Shown here: piece after piece, positions 6,424-15,547 of the stretch
Layout: the number at the start of each line of letters is the position of its first letter
Numbering within the stretch: position 1 is the stretch's first letter
From: Bacteroidales bacterium
GTDB lineage: Bacteria; Bacteroidota; Bacteroidia; Bacteroidales; SM23-62
Direction of reading: 5' to 3'
Length of the DNA stretch: 19,653 bases
NCBI GenBank assembly: GCA_016783865.1
Contig: JADHVS010000066.1
Coordinates: 1-19,653 of the forward strand
Made by a program: the position numbers and the translations under genes
Notes under the pieces: generated by a model
Seen by the model: the letters and a program-made list of their open reading frames with translations, nothing else
Told to the model about the DNA's origin: nothing
Database searches by the model: none

Positions 6424-7035
6424 ATGGAACTTCGGGACCGGATCATTGCGGAGGCTTTTCAGATGTTCATGAAATTTGGGATCCGCAGCGTAACCATGGA
6501 CCAGATCTCCGGACACCTGGGGATCTCCAAGCGCACATTATACGAAACATTCAAGGATAAGAACGAACTCCTCAGGGAGGGGCTTGAATATTTTTCCAAT
6601 ATTAAAAGAAATGAAGCTAAGGAAACTTTTAAAAAATCGGATAATGTTATAGAAACAATATACATACTGGCCAGGAAGGGTGAGGAAATGAAACATCAGA
6701 TCAATCCGATGTTCTTCGAGGATATCAGGAAATATTTCCCGGAAATACACTATCTCATGACCACGGAAGGCAGGTACAGGGACTATTCACTTACACTGGA
6801 GTTGTTAAATAAGGGAGTAAATGAAGGCCTGTTCAGTAAAGGTCTGGATATCGAACTGGTCAATAATTTTATCCACCAGATCATGAATATTGTTGTAAAT
6901 GAAGAGATATTTCCAAAGGACAAGTATACGCATGAGGATATTTTCAGGAACATCATGATGCCCTACCTGGCTGGGATCTCCACGGATAAGGGGAAGGAAC
7001 AAATCCTGAAATATTTTGAGAAAGAAATAAAATAA
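6424..7035 (+). CDS. TetR-family transcriptional regulator of the efflux operon
   Basis: This 203-residue protein has a TetR N-terminal HTH at about residues 4-50: TMDQISGHLGISKRTLYETFKDK is the recognition region, including the conserved Y-x-F-x-x-K ending. The C-terminal helical part (about 60-203) would bind an inducing ligand and dimerise. TetR proteins at the head of TolC-MFP-RND operons usually repress the operon and release DNA when the pump's substrate binds. The perfect palindrome in the promoter spacer (6374-6392) is the likely operator. The next gene begins 30 bases downstream on the same strand. The ligand cannot be told from sequence. Confidence 0.9.
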   Translation: MELRDRIIAEAFQMFMKFGIRSVTMDQISGHLGISKRTLYETFKDKNELLREGLEYFSNIKRNEAKETFKKSDNVIETIYILARKGEEMKHQINPMFFEDIRKYFPEIHYLMTTEGRYRDYSLTLELLNKGVNEGLFSKGLDIELVNNFIHQIMNIVVNEEIFPKDKYTHEDIFRNIMMPYLAGISTDKGKEQILKYFEKEIK

Positions 7036-7065
7036 CAAGCATAATTAAGATTAAATACTATTCAT

Positions 7066-8370
7066 ATGAGTAAACAACCATTAACCATCCTGCTGTTTAT
7101 TTTAATGGCAGGATTAACCCCTGTCATTGCACAGCAGGAGAGCCTGAGCCTGAACATGCAGGATGCGCAGCAATATGCCCTTGAATTCAACAGGTTAGTT
7201 AAGAATGCCGGGCTGGCAGTGAATGCTGCACAGGAGGAGATATTTGAAGCCATGGCCATGGGGCTTCCGCAGGTCAATGCCAGCATCGATTATTCCAATT
7301 TTCTGGGCGCAGAGATCGAAATCAATTTTAGTGAAGACGCTCCACCTACCAGGATCCCTTTCAATCCAACCAGTAATCTGGCCATAACGGTCGGACAGCT
7401 GATCTTCAGCGGCAACTATATTGTCGGACTGCAGACTGCCAGGATATATAAAGACCTGGTGGAGTCGAGTTATGAAAAAACCGAACTGGATATCAAACAG
7501 CAGGTAGCCAATTCATATTATACGGTGCTGGTAGCAGAACGGTCATACGAGATAATCATGCAAAACCTGGATAACATCAAAGATGTGTATAATAAGACCA
7601 ATGCCATGTATTCGGTTGGTATAGCTGAGGTTACAGATGTGGACCAAATGGCCGTCCAGGTCACTTACCTGGAGAATGCTGCAAAATCTGCCGAAAGACA
7701 AATAGAGCTTGCCTATAACCTGCTCCGCCTTCAGTTGGGAGTAAGTGCAGAAACAGAATTATCTCTTACTGAGGGCATGGATGATATTTTACTTAGGATA
7801 GATTTTAATGGAACACTTGCTGAAGAGTTTGACATTGCCGGAAATATTGATTATCAGATGATGAATACCCAGCAACTGTTATCACAGAAACAGATTAACA
7901 TGGCGAAAATGAGCTATCTTCCCTCTATGTCAGGATTTTATAGCCGCACCGAAAAAATCCTCAAGCCTGATTTTGATATGACCCCCCCAAATATTATCGG
8001 TCTGCAAATGAGTATACCGATCTTTTCCAGCGGTTCCAGGAAATCACAGCTGGACAGGGCGAAAATCAATTATGAGACTTCCTTGAATAATAAAGAATTG
8101 CTTACTGATCAGCTGCTTATCCAGGAAAAACAATTAAGGTTTAACCTAAGGTCAGGATTGGAAGTGTATGAGAGCCAGATGAAAAATGTTGAAGTATCCC
8201 GAAGGGTCTACGACAATATTAATCTGAAATACCAGCAGGGACTGGTCTCAAGCCTCGACCTGACAACGGCGAACAATAATTACCTGCAATCTGAATCGGG
8301 CTATATAACTGCCCTGATGCAACTGCTCAATGCACAGCTTGAACTGGACAAACTTCTGAACAACCTGTAA
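7066..8370 (+). CDS. TolC-family outer membrane efflux channel
   Basis: This 434-residue protein has a signal peptide (about residues 1-23, hydrophobic core ILLFILMAGLTPVIA). Two outer-membrane efflux repeats follow with long amphipathic helices, for example LTDQLLIQEKQLRFNLRSGL and the C-terminal NYLQSESGYITALMQLLNAQ. Such proteins form trimeric channels across the outer membrane and periplasm and dock with the fusion protein and RND pump encoded next. The gene follows tetR by 30 bases and is followed by the fusion-protein gene after 33 bases. The order OMF-MFP-RND is the usual one in Bacteroidota. The length is typical and nothing is missing. Confidence 0.9.
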   Translation: MSKQPLTILLFILMAGLTPVIAQQESLSLNMQDAQQYALEFNRLVKNAGLAVNAAQEEIFEAMAMGLPQVNASIDYSNFLGAEIEINFSEDAPPTRIPFNPTSNLAITVGQLIFSGNYIVGLQTARIYKDLVESSYEKTELDIKQQVANSYYTVLVAERSYEIIMQNLDNIKDVYNKTNAMYSVGIAEVTDVDQMAVQVTYLENAAKSAERQIELAYNLLRLQLGVSAETELSLTEGMDDILLRIDFNGTLAEEFDIAGNIDYQMMNTQQLLSQKQINMAKMSYLPSMSGFYSRTEKILKPDFDMTPPNIIGLQMSIPIFSSGSRKSQLDRAKINYETSLNNKELLTDQLLIQEKQLRFNLRSGLEVYESQMKNVEVSRRVYDNINLKYQQGLVSSLDLTTANNNYLQSESGYITALMQLLNAQLELDKLLNNL

Positions 8371-8403
8371 ATCATAATATTAATATCCAAATATCACGTA
8401 ACA

Positions 8404-9489
8404 ATGAAACAAAATCTTATTTATACCATTTTAATAATTCTTTTTCTGGCAGGGTGTTCCACAGGGGGTGGAAAGACCGGTACAGAAAGTGGGACAAGCG
8501 CGGATACAACAGACCAGGTTCTGCCTGCGAGTGAACAGATGGTTGAAACAATGGTACTTGAGAAACAAATGATCTCACGGTCCATAGAATATACCTCCAC
8601 TTTAAATCCTTTCGAAGAGAACCATTTGGCCTCATCTTCACCAGGCAGAATAGAGAAGATATATGTTGAGATCGGCGACCGTGTTGAAAAGGGTGACCTC
8701 CTTGTGCAGATGGACAGAACCCAGTTGCACCAGGCCACGATCCAGTTGAAGAGTGTCGAGACCGACTACCGGAGGCTTGATACGCTCAACAAAGTGGGTG
8801 GCATTTCCAAACAACAGTATGACCAGATTAAGGCTCAATATGATATAGCCAGCTCCAACGTAGAATTTCTGCAGGAAAATACTGTTCTCAGGGCTCCATT
8901 TACCGGTGTGATATCTGGCAAATATTATGAGGACGGGGAATTTTATTCCGGTGCACCCAGCACACCTGCCGGGAAGTCAGCTATCGTCTCAGTGGTTCAG
9001 ATCGATCCGTTGAAGTCCATGGTAAACATCACGGAAAAATATTTTCCATTGATCACGACAGGAATGGATGCTGCTGTTACTTGCGATATATATCCCGGGA
9101 AAAGTTTTCCCGGTAAAGTGATGAGGATCCATCCTACCATTGATCCGGCCACCCGGTCCTTTACTATCGAAATTAAGATCAGTAATGAAAAGAAATTACT
9201 TCGTCCCGGCATGTTCAGCAGGGTCTCCATGATACTTGGTGAAGAAATGGCCCTCGTGGTACCATCCGTTGCCGTGCTGAAATTACAGGGATCGAATGAA
9301 CGCTACATGTTCCTGGAGGAAAACGGTATTGCACGGCGCATTACTGTCCTGATCGGAAAGCGTTTTGATGAAAAGGTCGAGATCATTTCCGATGAGCTCC
9401 ATGTAGGTAGCCAAATTATAGTTAAAGGCCAGGCAAAACTGATCGATGGGGATAAGGTTATTGTGGTAAACTCAGATTCTAGTAAATAA
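8404..9489 (+). CDS. RND periplasmic adaptor (membrane-fusion) lipoprotein
   Basis: This 361-residue HlyD/AcrA-type adaptor has a lipobox FLAGC (C18), so it is anchored by lipid in the inner membrane with its body in the periplasm. The two halves of the barrel-sandwich (lipoyl-like) domain are at about 77-103 (GRIEKIYVEIGDRVEKGDLL) and 162-183 (LRAPFTGVISG). They flank a short alpha-helical hairpin at about 106-156. A beta-barrel and a membrane-proximal domain follow. It links the RND pump to the TolC-like channel. The short hairpin is typical of Bacteroidota adaptors. The stop codon is followed at once by a REP-like element. Confidence 0.92.
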   Translation: MKQNLIYTILIILFLAGCSTGGGKTGTESGTSADTTDQVLPASEQMVETMVLEKQMISRSIEYTSTLNPFEENHLASSSPGRIEKIYVEIGDRVEKGDLLVQMDRTQLHQATIQLKSVETDYRRLDTLNKVGGISKQQYDQIKAQYDIASSNVEFLQENTVLRAPFTGVISGKYYEDGEFYSGAPSTPAGKSAIVSVVQIDPLKSMVNITEKYFPLITTGMDAAVTCDIYPGKSFPGKVMRIHPTIDPATRSFTIEIKISNEKKLLRPGMFSRVSMILGEEMALVVPSVAVLKLQGSNERYMFLEENGIARRITVLIGKRFDEKVEIISDELHVGSQIIVKGQAKLIDGDKVIVVNSDSSK

Positions 9490-9556
9490 TGTCATTCCGA
9501 ACTTGTTTCGGAATCTGATGAATTATAGGAGATGCTGAAATAAATTCAGCATGACA
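9490..9556. repeat. REP/MITE-like element of two hairpins with inverted ends
   Basis: The 67-bp element starts TGTCAT and ends ATGACA, so its ends are inverted repeats. It contains two hairpins: ATTCCGAA-loop-TTCGGAAT (9494-9514) and ATGCTGAA-loop-TTCAGCAT (9532-9552). It begins directly after the adaptor stop codon, inside the operon. The right half recurs at 16575-16601 with 24 of 27 identities. Elements of this TCATTCCGAAC type are, as I recall, dispersed in many Bacteroidota genomes. Here the hairpins may protect the upstream mRNA or adjust the ratio of pump to adaptor. Confidence 0.7.
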
Positions 9557-9586
9557 CATCGACTTAAATAAAAAACACATTCAAAA

Positions 9587-12500
9587 ATGAGCATATATAA
9601 AAGCGCAGTAAAGAGACCCATAACCACCCTGATGGTGTTTGCGGGTGTAGTGGTACTGGGATTATACGCCCTGATGCAATTGCCGGTAGACCTTTATCCG
9701 GACATGGAATTCCCGGCCATCTCTGTTATGACCACCTATCCGGGGGCAAATGCAGCGGACATCGAGACCAACGTGACCAGGAAGCTGGAGGATTCGTTTA
9801 ATACCATAGACAGGCTGAAAGAAGTTAACTCAACTTCGTATGATAATCTCTCGGTTATCCTCCTGGAATTTGAATGGGGGACCAACCTCGATGAGGCTTC
9901 CAATGACCTGCGATCGGCGATTGATTTTACCTTTGACATCCTTCCCGAGGACTGTGCCAGGCCATCTATCTTCAAGTTTAGCACCAGCATGATGCCCATC
10001 CTTTTTTATGCTATCACGGCTGAGGAAAATTTTTCAGGGCTGGAAAAAATGCTGGATGAAAGGATCATTAATCCCCTCAACAGGATCGAAGGGATTGGAT
10101 CCATTTCACTGGTCGGTGCCCCTTCCAGGAAAATATATGTGGATATTGATCCCAAACGGCTGGATGCATATAACATGACCATTGAACAGGTGGGTGGTGT
10201 TATTGCCGCGGAAAACATGAATATGCCTTCGGGGAATATTAAAATGGGGCAGATGGATTACCAGTTGAGGGTGGAGGGCCAGTTTACCGAGAGTGCCCAG
10301 CTGGAAAATATAGTGGTAGGAAATGCCTTTGGCAAGCCAATATATCTGAGAGATATCGGGACTGTCAGGGATACCATCAAAGATGTGTCCATATCTGAAA
10401 GGATCGACGGGAAGCAGGGACTGCGGATGTTTGTTATGAAACAATCCGGGGCTAATACAGTTAAGATCACAAGACAGGTAAACAAGCAACTCGCCGAGCT
10501 GTCAAAGAACTTGCCGCCTGATGTAAAGATCACTACGATTTTTGACACATCAGAATTTATCGTTGATGCAATCAAAAACCTTTCGCAAACATTGCTGTGG
10601 GCACTTCTGTTTGTGATCCTTGTTGTGCTTCTGTTCCTTGGCAGATGGAGGGCTACCTTCATCGTTGGGCTCGCCATACCTATCTCTCTTATTACTTCTT
10701 TTGTATACCTGTACCTTACCGGGAATTCATTGAACGTAATATCACTGGCATCGCTGGCCATTGCCATCGGAATGGTTGTGGATGACGCCATTGTGGTATT
10801 GGAAAATATTTCCAAACACATCGACAGGGGGGTAAGTCCCAGGGAGGCTGCTGTGTATGCAACCAATGAGGTGTGGCTGGCAGTTATCGTTACAACGCTT
10901 GTGGTGTTGGCTGTTTTCATGCCGCTTACACTCGTTTCAGGGTTAACCGGTGTGATGTTTAACCAGCTGGGGTGGATCGTGTCGATCACTATTGTTACAT
11001 CAACAGTAATTGCGATCTCTCTTACTCCAATGCTTGCATCGCAGCTTTTAAAACTCAAGTCGAAAAAGGAAAAGAAACCCAGGTTCGGTTATGATTCGAC
11101 CATTGGAAAATTACTGAGCCATATAGAGAACTTCTATGAGAATAACCTTCGCTGGGCATTGAGACACAGGGGATTGGTACTCATTGCAGGAATAGTTGTT
11201 TTTATTGTTTCAATATACCTTGTAAAATTTGTCCATACCGATTTCATGCCCGAATCAGACGAAGGGCAGGTAAATATATATGTTGAGCTGCAATCGGGTG
11301 TCCGTGTTGAAGAGACCATCCTTACAACTTTAAAAATTGAAGAACTGATTCATGACCGGTATCCCGAGGTAGAGCTTATTTCTTCTTCAACAGGTTCAGA
11401 TGATGAGGGAGGATTTATTTCCATGTTCTCCCAGAGCGGTTCGAACATAATCAATTTTACACTTAAACTGGCTCCACTGGGGCAGAGGGAAAGATCCGTC
11501 TGGGATATATCTTCCGATCTTCGTTCCCAGCTGGACCTGTTTCCTGAGATAATAAATTATGATGTTAATACCCAGGCCCATTTCATGGGGACAGCTGGCA
11601 ATACGGTGAATGTTGAAATTTACGGGTACGATTTTGATGTAACCAACCAGGTTGCCGCACAGATAAAAAGCGTTCTCAGCCAGGTTGATGGGGCTGAAGA
11701 TGTCCAGATCAGCCGGGAGAAGGAAAAGCCTGAATTGCAGATTGCCCTGGATAAGAATAAATTGTCACAACACGGACTCAATACGGCAGCAGTATCGATG
11801 TATATCAGCAACCGTATGGATGGGATGATCGCCTCCCGTTTCCGGGAAGAAGGGGATGAGTATGATATCATTGTCAGGTTCACCGAGGAATACAGGAATT
11901 CCATATCCGATATTGAAGAGATAACCATCATGACTCCCATGGGACAGAAAGTCAAAGTAGGTGAACTGGGAGAGGTAGAAGAATATTGGAGCCCGCCGAA
12001 TATTGAAAGAAAAAGAAGGGAACGGCTCGTAACCGTATCTGTTAAACCGGTTGGTATTTCATTGGGAGAGCTGGCTGAAAAGATCAATAACGAACTTGCC
12101 AAAATTGAGGTTCCAAATGAAGTATTACTGATCGTCGGAGGGGCCTATGAGGACCAGCAGGAAGCATTCGCCGACCTGGCGCTCCTGATGCTGATCGGCC
12201 TGGTACTTGTCTACCTGATCATGGCTTCCCAGTTTGAATCCTTTGTCATGCCCGTGATCATTATGTTTACCATCCCGTTTGCATTTTCGGGTGTCGTACT
12301 GGCACTATTGATAACGAATACCACGTTAAGTGTGGTTGCTGCGCTGGGTGCAGTGCTCCTGGTAGGTATTGTTGTGAAGAACGGGATCGTGATGATAGAC
12401 TTCATCAACCTGATGCGCGACAGGGAATACGAAATGGTGGATGCCATTGCCCTTTCAGGCAGATCGCGTATGCGGCCTGTTCTGATGACCTCTTTAACCA

Positions 12501-12718
12501 CCATCCTGGCCATGTTGCCGCTGGCTCTCAGTTCGGGAGAAGGCTCGGAGATCTGGAGCCCCATGGGGATCACAGTCATCGGGGGATTGATCTTCTCTAC
12601 CTTCCTGACACTGATCTATATCCCGGTATTATATGGATTCCTGATAAGGAAGACGGCAATGGACAAGAAACAGAAGATCAGGAGAAGATTCATTTTTATG
12701 GACATAAAAGAAAAATAA
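9587..12718 (+). CDS. RND-family inner membrane efflux pump (AcrB/HAE type)
   Basis: This complete 1043-residue RND transporter is a drug/proton antiporter of the inner membrane. Its N-terminus (YKSAVKRPITTLMVFAGVVV) is the usual TM1, followed by a large periplasmic porter domain. TM4 carries the proton-relay pair D399-D400 in IGMVVDDAIVVLENI. A second repeat follows, with TM10 GIVVKNGIVMIDF (K931), the partner lysine. The conserved R-x-R-P-V-L-M-T segment precedes TM11. The absence of a metal-type relay motif and the overall likeness to the HAE-1/MexB group favour hydrophobic or multidrug substrates, which is inference. It is the fourth gene of the operon, and the PII-like gene follows after 5 bases. 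Confidence 0.94.
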   Translation: MSIYKSAVKRPITTLMVFAGVVVLGLYALMQLPVDLYPDMEFPAISVMTTYPGANAADIETNVTRKLEDSFNTIDRLKEVNSTSYDNLSVILLEFEWGTNLDEASNDLRSAIDFTFDILPEDCARPSIFKFSTSMMPILFYAITAEENFSGLEKMLDERIINPLNRIEGIGSISLVGAPSRKIYVDIDPKRLDAYNMTIEQVGGVIAAENMNMPSGNIKMGQMDYQLRVEGQFTESAQLENIVVGNAFGKPIYLRDIGTVRDTIKDVSISERIDGKQGLRMFVMKQSGANTVKITRQVNKQLAELSKNLPPDVKITTIFDTSEFIVDAIKNLSQTLLWALLFVILVVLLFLGRWRATFIVGLAIPISLITSFVYLYLTGNSLNVISLASLAIAIGMVVDDAIVVLENISKHIDRGVSPREAAVYATNEVWLAVIVTTLVVLAVFMPLTLVSGLTGVMFNQLGWIVSITIVTSTVIAISLTPMLASQLLKLKSKKEKKPRFGYDSTIGKLLSHIENFYENNLRWALRHRGLVLIAGIVVFIVSIYLVKFVHTDFMPESDEGQVNIYVELQSGVRVEETILTTLKIEELIHDRYPEVELISSSTGSDDEGGFISMFSQSGSNIINFTLKLAPLGQRERSVWDISSDLRSQLDLFPEIINYDVNTQAHFMGTAGNTVNVEIYGYDFDVTNQVAAQIKSVLSQVDGAEDVQISREKEKPELQIALDKNKLSQHGLNTAAVSMYISNRMDGMIASRFREEGDEYDIIVRFTEEYRNSISDIEEITIMTPMGQKVKVGELGEVEEYWSPPNIERKRRERLVTVSVKPVGISLGELAEKINNELAKIEVPNEVLLIVGGAYEDQQEAFADLALLMLIGLVLVYLIMASQFESFVMPVIIMFTIPFAFSGVVLALLITNTTLSVVAALGAVLLVGIVVKNGIVMIDFINLMRDREYEMVDAIALSGRSRMRPVLMTSLTTILAMLPLALSSGEGSEIWSPMGITVIGGLIFSTFLTLIYIPVLYGFLIRKTAMDKKQKIRRRFIFMDIKEK

Positions 12719-12723
12719 AAGAT

Positions 12724-13017
12724 ATGAAAGCAGTTTTAATTGTTTTTAACCAGGCCCAGACCGAGCGGGTGGAATATATGTTCGACCGGCTTGAAATCAA
12801 CGGGTATACATGGTGGAATGATGTCCAGGGCCGCGGTACAGAGACCGGTGAACCAAGAATGGGAACACATACCTGGCCTGAAATGAACTCGGCAGCACTG
12901 GTAATCATCCCGGATAAAAAGGTTGAAACATTACTGGATAGCATCCAGAAACTGGATAAAACAAATGAGGAAGTAGGTATCCGGGCCTTCGTCTGGGATA
13001 TTCTGCAGACGGTGTGA
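12724..13017 (+). CDS. PII-like small protein at the end of the RND operon
   Basis: This 97-residue protein has an alternating beta-alpha-beta-beta-alpha-beta pattern that resembles the PII/CutA ferredoxin-like superfamily. MKAVLIVFN is a first strand, AQTERVEYMFDRLEIN a helix, and GRGTETGEPRMGTHTWPE (36-53) a Gly/Thr/His-rich loop in the place of the PII T-loop. NSAALVIIP then leads to the second helix and strand. PII-like proteins encoded beside RND pumps are a known but poorly understood group, and Bacteroidota often carry one at this place. It starts 5 bases after the pump stop codon, so it is almost certainly co-transcribed and may sense a ligand or metal that adjusts pump activity. Assignment rests on pattern, not on an alignment. 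Confidence 0.7.
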   Translation: MKAVLIVFNQAQTERVEYMFDRLEINGYTWWNDVQGRGTETGEPRMGTHTWPEMNSAALVIIPDKKVETLLDSIQKLDKTNEEVGIRAFVWDILQTV

Positions 13018-13084
13018 TTTACACATTATTAATCCCTTTCTTTTGTAGTCGACCATTTTAGATTTTGAGCATTAGAATCAAATA

Positions 13085-13141
13085 TTTGTATTAATACCAC
13101 AAAAATTAATATAAAATTTTGTATTTTAGGTGCAAATATTA
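13085..13141. repeat. Two operator-like direct repeats, 33-bp period, upstream of second ATPase gene
   Basis: TTTGTATT-N7-CAAA-N-ATTA occurs at 13085-13108 and again at 13118-13141, offset by exactly 33 bp. Each copy holds the palindrome TTTG-N11-CAAA. The second copy ends 9 bases before the ATG at 13151. The geometry equals that of the repeats before the other DUF4143 ATPase gene, though the bases differ. The site could serve autoregulation by the ATPase's winged helix or another factor. Confidence 0.5.
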
Positions 13142-13150
13142 CATCGTAAA

Positions 13151-14275
13151 ATGATTACGCGTTACTATAAAAAATTAGAGAACATACTTCCTGAAGGGAA
13201 GGTGCTGATCATTTATGGCCCAAGGCAGGTCGGGAAAACCACCTTGATTAATCTCCTTCTGGCCGGGGTAAGTTTAAAGTACAAAATTGATTCAGGAGAC
13301 AATATCCGGATCAGAAACATTCTCGGTTCGGAAGAATTTCTGATGATCAAAGAATATGCTTCAGGATATGATTTAATTGTCATTGATGAAGCACAGAATA
13401 TTCCGGGAATTGGCACTGGTCTGAAGATCATGGTCGATCAGATCCCGGGGCTTAAAATAATCGTAACCGGTTCGTCATCTTTTAATATTGAACAGGAAGT
13501 GGGAGAACCTCTTACAGGCAGGCGAAAAGTAATTAATCTATTCCCGCTTTCGCAACTGGAACTTATGGCATACCACAACCGGTATGAACTTAAAGAAATG
13601 ATTGGTCAATTTCTCGTATTTGGCAGCTACCCGGAAATATACACTGCAGGATCAGATGGGGAAAGGATTGAATTGCTGCAGGAACTCGTAGGATCCTATT
13701 TATTAAAGGATGTCCTGGGGATTAATCGCCTCAGGAGTCCCAGGCAGCTTCTTGACCTGCTAAAACTCCTGGCATTTCAGGTTGGCCAGGAAGTTTCCAT
13801 CCATGAGTTGGCCCAGAAAGTTGGATTAAATGTACGTACAGTTGAAAGATATCTCTACCTCCTTGAAAAGGGTTTCGTAGTTTACAGGCTGGGTGCGTAC
13901 AGCAAAAACCTACGGTCTGAGATTACAAAAAAGGCTAAGTATTATTTTTATGATAACGGGATTAGAAATGGAATAATACTTCAGTTTAATGCCCTGGATA
14001 TGCGAAATGATACCGGACAGTTATGGGAGAATTTTCTGGTAAGTGAGCGGTTGAAATATTTGCATTATACAAAAACATTTGCAAACAGGTACTTCTGGAG
14101 AAGCTATAAGCAGAAAGAAGTTGATTACCTTGAAGAAATCAACAACCTGCTGTTTGCCTATGAGTTCAAGTGGGGGAAAAAGCAGGCACGCCTGCCGGCT
14201 GAATTCAGCAATGCCTATGCTGTTAAGGAGTTTAATTCCATTAACAGGGACAATTACCTGGACTTTATTACCTGA
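13151..14275 (+). CDS. Second AAA ATPase with C-terminal DUF4143 domain
   Basis: The product has 374 residues. It begins MITRYY, a start typical of the family, so I prefer the ATG at 13151 to a GTG at 13130 that lies inside the repeat. It has a Walker A GPRQVGKT (23-30), a Walker B LIVIDEA (75-81), a sensor-like GSSSF (107-111), GRRK (123-126) and a winged helix IHELAQKVGLNVRTVERYL (about 217-235). The DUF4143 domain has E293 (LWEN), D325 (EVDYL) and E338-x-K340 (YEFKW), the E...D...ExK layout of PD-(D/E)xK folds. It is clearly related to the ATPase at 3299 but quite divergent, so it is not a recent duplicate. It ends 12 bases from the convergent GH105 gene, with no terminator between. Confidence 0.87.
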   Translation: MITRYYKKLENILPEGKVLIIYGPRQVGKTTLINLLLAGVSLKYKIDSGDNIRIRNILGSEEFLMIKEYASGYDLIVIDEAQNIPGIGTGLKIMVDQIPGLKIIVTGSSSFNIEQEVGEPLTGRRKVINLFPLSQLELMAYHNRYELKEMIGQFLVFGSYPEIYTAGSDGERIELLQELVGSYLLKDVLGINRLRSPRQLLDLLKLLAFQVGQEVSIHELAQKVGLNVRTVERYLYLLEKGFVVYRLGAYSKNLRSEITKKAKYYFYDNGIRNGIILQFNALDMRNDTGQLWENFLVSERLKYLHYTKTFANRYFWRSYKQKEVDYLEEINNLLFAYEFKWGKKQARLPAEFSNAYAVKEFNSINRDNYLDFIT

Positions 14276-14287
14276 AGCTGACGGCAA

Positions 14288-15436
14288 TTACTTGCAAAGA
14301 TCAAGGTATTCGGTTCCAAACATAATAAATGCCGAAAGCCCGAACGGAGTGCCTTCCATGACTTTGCGATTATAGTAATAATCCTTGTCTCCTATGCAGG
14401 TGCCTTCACAGATATTCTGTGTGGTGAAGTATCCCTTCCCAAGGTCTTTCAGGCTGTGCTCCTGCATCCCTTTATAAACCTTATCAATAACCGGACGATA
14501 GGTTTCGGCGTCCAGCACACCCAGTTTGATCCCGATGGTCATGGCATAGGCATACATGGCGGTGCTTGAACTTTCAATCCAGTTTCCTTCATCATCCGGG
14601 TGTTCAGGAAGCTGATACCAGTGGCCTGTTTTCTCATCCTGGAGCTCGGGCAACCTGTGGACCAACTCGTTCAGCATTTCTTTCAACACATCATACTGTT
14701 CAAAAGACGCCGGGCAGGTGTTCAGGGCATCGGCCACGGCCATCATCACCCAGCCGTTTCCACGTCCCCAGAATTCGGGGCTCTGGCCCGTGACCGGGTC
14801 GGCCCAGTAGGGCATGCTGCACTGGTCATCGAAAAATACAGTATCCTCATCCCAGCCATGGTACCACAATCCCCATTCCGGATCGGAGAGCTTTTCGTGA
14901 TGGGTCAGCAATTGCTCCATAAATTCTTCGGCATATCTGATGTCCCCCGTCAGCCGGTACATCTCCAGCAGGAAGATCCCAACCATATAAACGGTATCAT
15001 CCCATAATTCGGATGTGACATCGCGGTGCGAAATACCTCCATTCTCAACCTTGACAATTTTCAAATAGTCCTCAAAAATGGATTCTGCTTTCTTCAGGTA
15101 TTTTTCATCTACTGTTTTACCATACAGGTAAGCCAGGGCATGTCCGGAAGCAACTGCGTTGGGATGGATCCCGCTGGCCTTCTCCAGGTCCATGTTCAGG
15201 TCCATGCATCGCTGGATATATTGAGTGACCTGGTCTGTGTTTTTACCAATGCCCGACTCGTTATAAACAACCAATCCACGGAGAAAAACAGCAGGACCCC
15301 AATCCCAGAAATAATTATCGGCTGGCATGAATTCCTGGTATCCATAGTTTACAACTGAGTCGATCCAGTCATCGGTTTTAGTACACGATGTAATAAGAAG
15401 CAACGCAAAGATGATAATAGGGATTTTTTTAGCCAT
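14288..15436 (-). CDS. GH88/GH105-family unsaturated glycuronyl hydrolase lipoprotein
   Basis: This 382-residue protein has a lipobox LITSC (C18), so it is probably surface or periplasmic and lipid-anchored. The body is an (alpha/alpha)6 barrel of the GH88/GH105 family. LWDDTVYM (144-151) contains the candidate catalytic aspartate, matching D143 of Bacillus YteR. YHGWDED (192-198) and [17 protein letters not shown] (222-238) are family signatures. Such enzymes hydrate and cleave the delta-4,5-unsaturated uronic acid left at oligosaccharide ends by polysaccharide lyases (rhamnogalacturonan, ulvan, heparinoid types). Which linkage is cut cannot be told here. It is divergent from the DUF4380 gene across a 111-bp spacer that I could not resolve into a clear promoter. 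Confidence 0.88.
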
Positions 15437-15547
15437 GACTCCTGATTTTAGATTTTGTTTAAATATTGTTTTAAGCTCAAATAAATATACAACAGATTCT
15501 TTTTAAGTATTAACTTACAGATGCTTTTGAAATATTTTTAAACACTT

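Noticed and set aside
10258..11058. 266-codon minus-strand frame opposite the RND pump gene
   Set aside because: Antisense to a region with clear RND motifs. Its Thr/Ser/Ile-rich product is what codon bias in the opposite strand produces.
13130..13150. GTG start for the second ATPase
   Set aside because: It would place the second operator-like repeat in the coding region. The family start MITRYY fits ATG at 13151.
15521..15541. Six-codon upstream ORF before the DUF4380 start
   Set aside because: Too short to judge; no regulatory peptide pattern or attenuator structure is visible.
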